From Cellulomonas wangleii (lineage in GTDB: Bacteria; Actinomycetota; Actinomycetes; Actinomycetales; Cellulomonadaceae): 64,000 bases of DNA. Where the stretch lies: assembly GCF_018388445.1 (NCBI RefSeq), contig NZ_CP074405.1, positions 62,001-126,000 on the forward strand. The letters are read 5' to 3'. Positions 61,351-64,000 of this stretch are shown piece by piece. A program made the position numbers and the translations under genes. The notes beneath the pieces are model-generated. The model did no database searches. It had not been told where the DNA came from and saw only the letters and a list, made by a program, of their open reading frames with translations. The stretch's first letter is position 1; each line of letters opens with the position of its first letter.

Positions 61351-64000
61351 TGCGGCTGCGCTCGCTGACCGTCCAGGCCATCGGCCCGTTCGCCGACCGG
61401 CACACCGTGGACCTCGACGCCCTCGGCGCGTCCGGGCTCTTCCTGCTCGAGGGCCCCACGGGCGCGGGCAAGTCGACGCTCATCGACGCGATCGTCTTCG
61501 CGCTGTACGGCAAGGTCGCCGGCGCCGACGCCTCGGACGAGCGGCTGCGCTCCGCGTACGCGGCCGACGACGTCGAGAGCGTCGTCGACCTGGTCTTCGA
61601 GGTGCCCGCCGGCATCTACCGCGTGCGCCGCACGCCCGCCCACCAGCGCGCCAAGCGCCGCGGTACGGGCACCACGACCGCACAGGCGAGCGTCAAGGCG
61701 TGGCGGCTGCCGCCCGACGCCGACGTGTCCGGCGGCCCCGACGCCCTCGACGGCGTCGGCGTGCTGCTCGGCACGCGCCTGGACGAGGTCGGGGCCGAGC
61801 TGCAGCGCGTGGTGGGGCTGGACCGCACGCAGTTCGTCCAGACCGTGGTGCTGCCGCAGGGGGAGTTCGCGCGGTTCCTGCGCGCGACCGGCGAGGAGCG
61901 CCGGGTGCTGCTGCAGAAGATCTTCGGCACGCAGGTGTACGAGCAGATGCAGCAGCGGCTCGCTGCCCTGCGGGCCGAGGCCGCGCGCACCGTGGAGGCC
62001 GCGCGCGGGCGCCTCGGGGAGTCGGTCGCGCACCTGCTCGGCGCGTGCGCCGGGGGACCCCAGGAGCAGGACGCGGCCCGCGCCGCGCTCGAGGAGGCGG
62101 TGCTCGCCACGCCCGCCGCACCCGCGGTCGGCCAGGTGCTCGCCACGCTCACGGCCGGGCTGGACGCCGTCGCCGACGCGCTGACCCGCGAGGCGGACAC
62201 CGCGCGCGGCGCGTGCGAGGCGGCGCAGGCGGTGCACGAGCAGGCCCGCGCGACGGCCGCGCTGGTGGCCCGTCGCGACGCGCTGCGCGCGGAGCACACC
62301 CTGCTCGACGCCGCCGCCGCCCGGCACGCCGACGACGTGGAGCGCCTGGGCCGGGCACGGTCCGCCGCGGCGGTGCGTCCGCTGCTGACGGGCTGGGAGG
62401 AGGCCCGCACCACGCACGCGTCGGCCACCAAGGCGCTGGTGGCGGCGGCGGACGTCGCACCCGCCGACCTGCTGCCCGCGGACCTGCCGACCCTCGACGT
62501 GCCGCGCGACCTGCCGACCCTCGACCTGCCGACCCTCGAGCTGCCGACCCTCGCCCCGCAGCCGGGTGACCCGGCGGACGGCGACCCGGCGGCGCTCGGG
62601 CTGCCGGCGGAGCTCGGACTGCCGGGTGCGCTCGGCGAGGACGCGCTCGGCGCCTGGCGGCCCCACCTGCGGGCGGAGCACGACGCGGCGGCGGCCGCGG
62701 CCGCGTCGCTGCGCCGTACCGTCGACGTCGAGGCAGGGCTCACCGAGCGGCGCCGCGCGGTCCGTGACCTCGCGGCCGTGCTCGACGACCTGCGGGCCGA
62801 GGTCGACGCGGCCACGACGTGGCTCGCGGACCGTCCGGCGGCGCGGGCCGTGCTCGAGCAGGAGCGCGACGCGGCACGCGCGCAGGCCGGGCGGGCGGAC
62901 GCGGCCGAGGCGGCGCGCACCGCCGCCCGCGCGCTCGTCGCCGACGTGCAGGCCCTCGTCACCGCGCGGGCGGACCTGGCGACGGCCGAGGCCGCCGTCG
63001 CCGCCGCGGCCCAGGACGCCCGCGCCGCGCTCGGCGCCGAGGCCACCCTGCGGGCCGCACGGGTCGCCGGACTCGCGGGTGAGCTGGCAGCGGACCTGGC
63101 GGACGGGGACCCGTGCCCGGTGTGCGGCGCCTGCGAGCACCCCGCGCCGGCGACCGTCGGCGCCGACCACGTCACGGCCGAGCAGGTGCAGGTTGCCGAG
63201 CAGGCGCGGGCGGACGCCGAGTCCCGGCTCGCGGCGGCCGGCGCACGGCGCGCAGGGCTCACGGAGCGGGTCGACGGCCTCGCCGCGCGCACCGGTCAGC
63301 ACGACACCGGGTCCGCCGGGGCGGCACTGCGCAGCGCCGACGCCGAGGTGGCAGCGGTGGCCGCCGCGGCCGCGCGGGTGACCGAGCTCGACGCGCAGCT
63401 GACGGCCCACGACACGGCCACCCGACGCCGCGAGGCCCTGCGGGACGAGGTGCTGGCGCAGGTGCGTGCCGCCGAGGTGACGCTCGAGACGGAGCGCGAC
63501 GCGCTGGGCCGCGCCGAGGCCGAGGTCGTCGAGGCGCGGGCGGACCACCCGACCGTCGCCGCCCGGCACGCTGCGCTCGAGGCACGCGCACGGCAGGCCG
63601 TCGACCTGCTGGACGCGCTGGACGCCGAGCGCTCGGCCGCCGCCGACGCGGGCCGCCGCCGTCGGGAGCTGGACGCCGCCCTGGCCGAGCACGGCTTCGC
63701 CACGGACGCCGCCGCGCGCGACGCGTGGTGCCGCGCGCCCGAGCTCGCGGAGCTCGAGCGGCGCGTCGTCACGCACACCGCCGACCTCGCGCGCGTGACC
63801 GCGGGGCTCGCGGAGCCCGAGGTCGCCGCGCTGCCGGACGACGTGACCGTCGACGTGGCCGGTGCCCGGGCCGCCGAGGTCGCCGCCCGTCAGGTCGCCA
63901 CGGACGCCGACGGCCGGGCGCGCGTGGCGGCGTCCCGCGCCGAGGCGGCCGGTGACGGCGCCGAGCTCGTCCGCCGCGCCGCGGAGGGTCTCGACGCCGC
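61350..64000 (+). CDS. sbcC: Exonuclease SbcCD, ATPase subunit C (partial at right edge)
   Basis: 883 residues are visible and the frame runs off the window. Walker A GPTGAGKS (35-42), Q-loop region 'TQFVQTVVLPQGEFARFL' and the zinc-hook CPVC (Cys589 and Cys592) are present. Coiled-coil arms rich in Ala, Glu and Arg flank the hook. A Leu/Pro-repeat, DLPTL/ELPTL (DNA 62481-62553, 15-bp units), interrupts the first arm. The Walker B half lies beyond the right edge. Confidence 0.95.
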   Translation, partial: MRLRSLTVQAIGPFADRHTVDLDALGASGLFLLEGPTGAGKSTLIDAIVFALYGKVAGADASDERLRSAYAADDVESVVDLVFEVPAGIYRVRRTPAHQRAKRRGTGTTTAQASVKAWRLPPDADVSGGPDALDGVGVLLGTRLDEVGAELQRVVGLDRTQFVQTVVLPQGEFARFLRATGEERRVLLQKIFGTQVYEQMQQRLAALRAEAARTVEAARGRLGESVAHLLGACAGGPQEQDAARAALEEAVLATPAAPAVGQVLATLTAGLDAVADALTREADTARGACEAAQAVHEQARATAALVARRDALRAEHTLLDAAAARHADDVERLGRARSAAAVRPLLTGWEEARTTHASATKALVAAADVAPADLLPADLPTLDVPRDLPTLDLPTLELPTLAPQPGDPADGDPAALGLPAELGLPGALGEDALGAWRPHLRAEHDAAAAAAASLRRTVDVEAGLTERRRAVRDLAAVLDDLRAEVDAATTWLADRPAARAVLEQERDAARAQAGRADAAEAARTAARALVADVQALVTARADLATAEAAVAAAAQDARAALGAEATLRAARVAGLAGELAADLADGDPCPVCGACEHPAPATVGADHVTAEQVQVAEQARADAESRLAAAGARRAGLTERVDGLAARTGQHDTGSAGAALRSADAEVAAVAAAAARVTELDAQLTAHDTATRRREALRDEVLAQVRAAEVTLETERDALGRAEAEVVEARADHPTVAARHAALEARARQAVDLLDALDAERSAAADAGRRRRELDAALAEHGFATDAAARDAWCRAPELAELERRVVTHTADLARVTAGLAEPEVAALPDDVTVDVAGARAAEVAARQVATDADGRARVAASRAEAAGDGAELVRRAAEGLDA

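Overview
The window is about 64 kb of very GC-rich DNA that is almost entirely coding. Gene content points to an actinobacterium, most like the Cellulomonadaceae (Micrococcales): a Tat-exported protein, an LAxTG sortase substrate, DUF916 and DUF1345 proteins, a tandem glycine riboswitch ahead of gcvPTH, and many genes that look leaderless. The genus is an inference; no rRNA or tRNA gene was seen. I found no prophage, insertion sequence or CRISPR array.

Layout. 1-9 kb: small membrane proteins, a sugar-epimerase-like enzyme, a Tat-exported protein, a PQQ-type beta-propeller, an LAxTG wall protein, and a divergent TetR/GNAT pair. 9-23 kb: methionine aminopeptidase behind a possible leader-peptide attenuator, DNA polymerase IV, a tyrosine phosphatase, a nucleotidyltransferase-methyltransferase fusion, an aminotransferase, a malate-dehydrogenase/ACT pair, an aldo-keto reductase and a YeiH exporter. 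22.6-26.6 kb: a DUF916 surface protein and a large secreted double-esterase protein.

27.0-37.6 kb is the most striking region. It encodes an alternative sigma factor of the sigma-54 (RpoN) family with an intact RpoN box, and a sigma-54 activator (AAA+ with GAFTGA and a Fis-type HTH). These two genes bracket a seven-gene operon on the minus strand. A -24/-12 sigma-54 promoter candidate lies directly upstream of the operon, and a 24-bp palindrome further upstream is a plausible enhancer site. Sigma-54 is regarded as absent from nearly all actinobacteria, so this reads as a self-contained, probably acquired sigma-54 regulon. The operon encodes two paralogous Glu/Trp-rich glycine-zipper proteins, an HExxH protein, two unknown proteins, a KBL/AONS-like PLP enzyme and an amidohydrolase. 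Its function is unknown, and it is my candidate for the undescribed system.

37.7-50 kb is metabolic and regulatory: the glycine riboswitch with gcvP-gcvT-gcvH (gcvP carries a parS-like site), a stand-alone LuxR-type HTH, a MutT-like Nudix protein, an Hsp20 gene behind a CIRCE element, and a methionine block (MalY/PatB-type lyase, metE, metF) with a SAM riboswitch and short upstream ORF ahead of metF. 50-64 kb holds Tag glycosylase, HrpA helicase, DUF1361 and HdeD-lipase membrane proteins, a YbaK editing domain, a STAS antagonist, and sbcD with sbcC running off the right edge.
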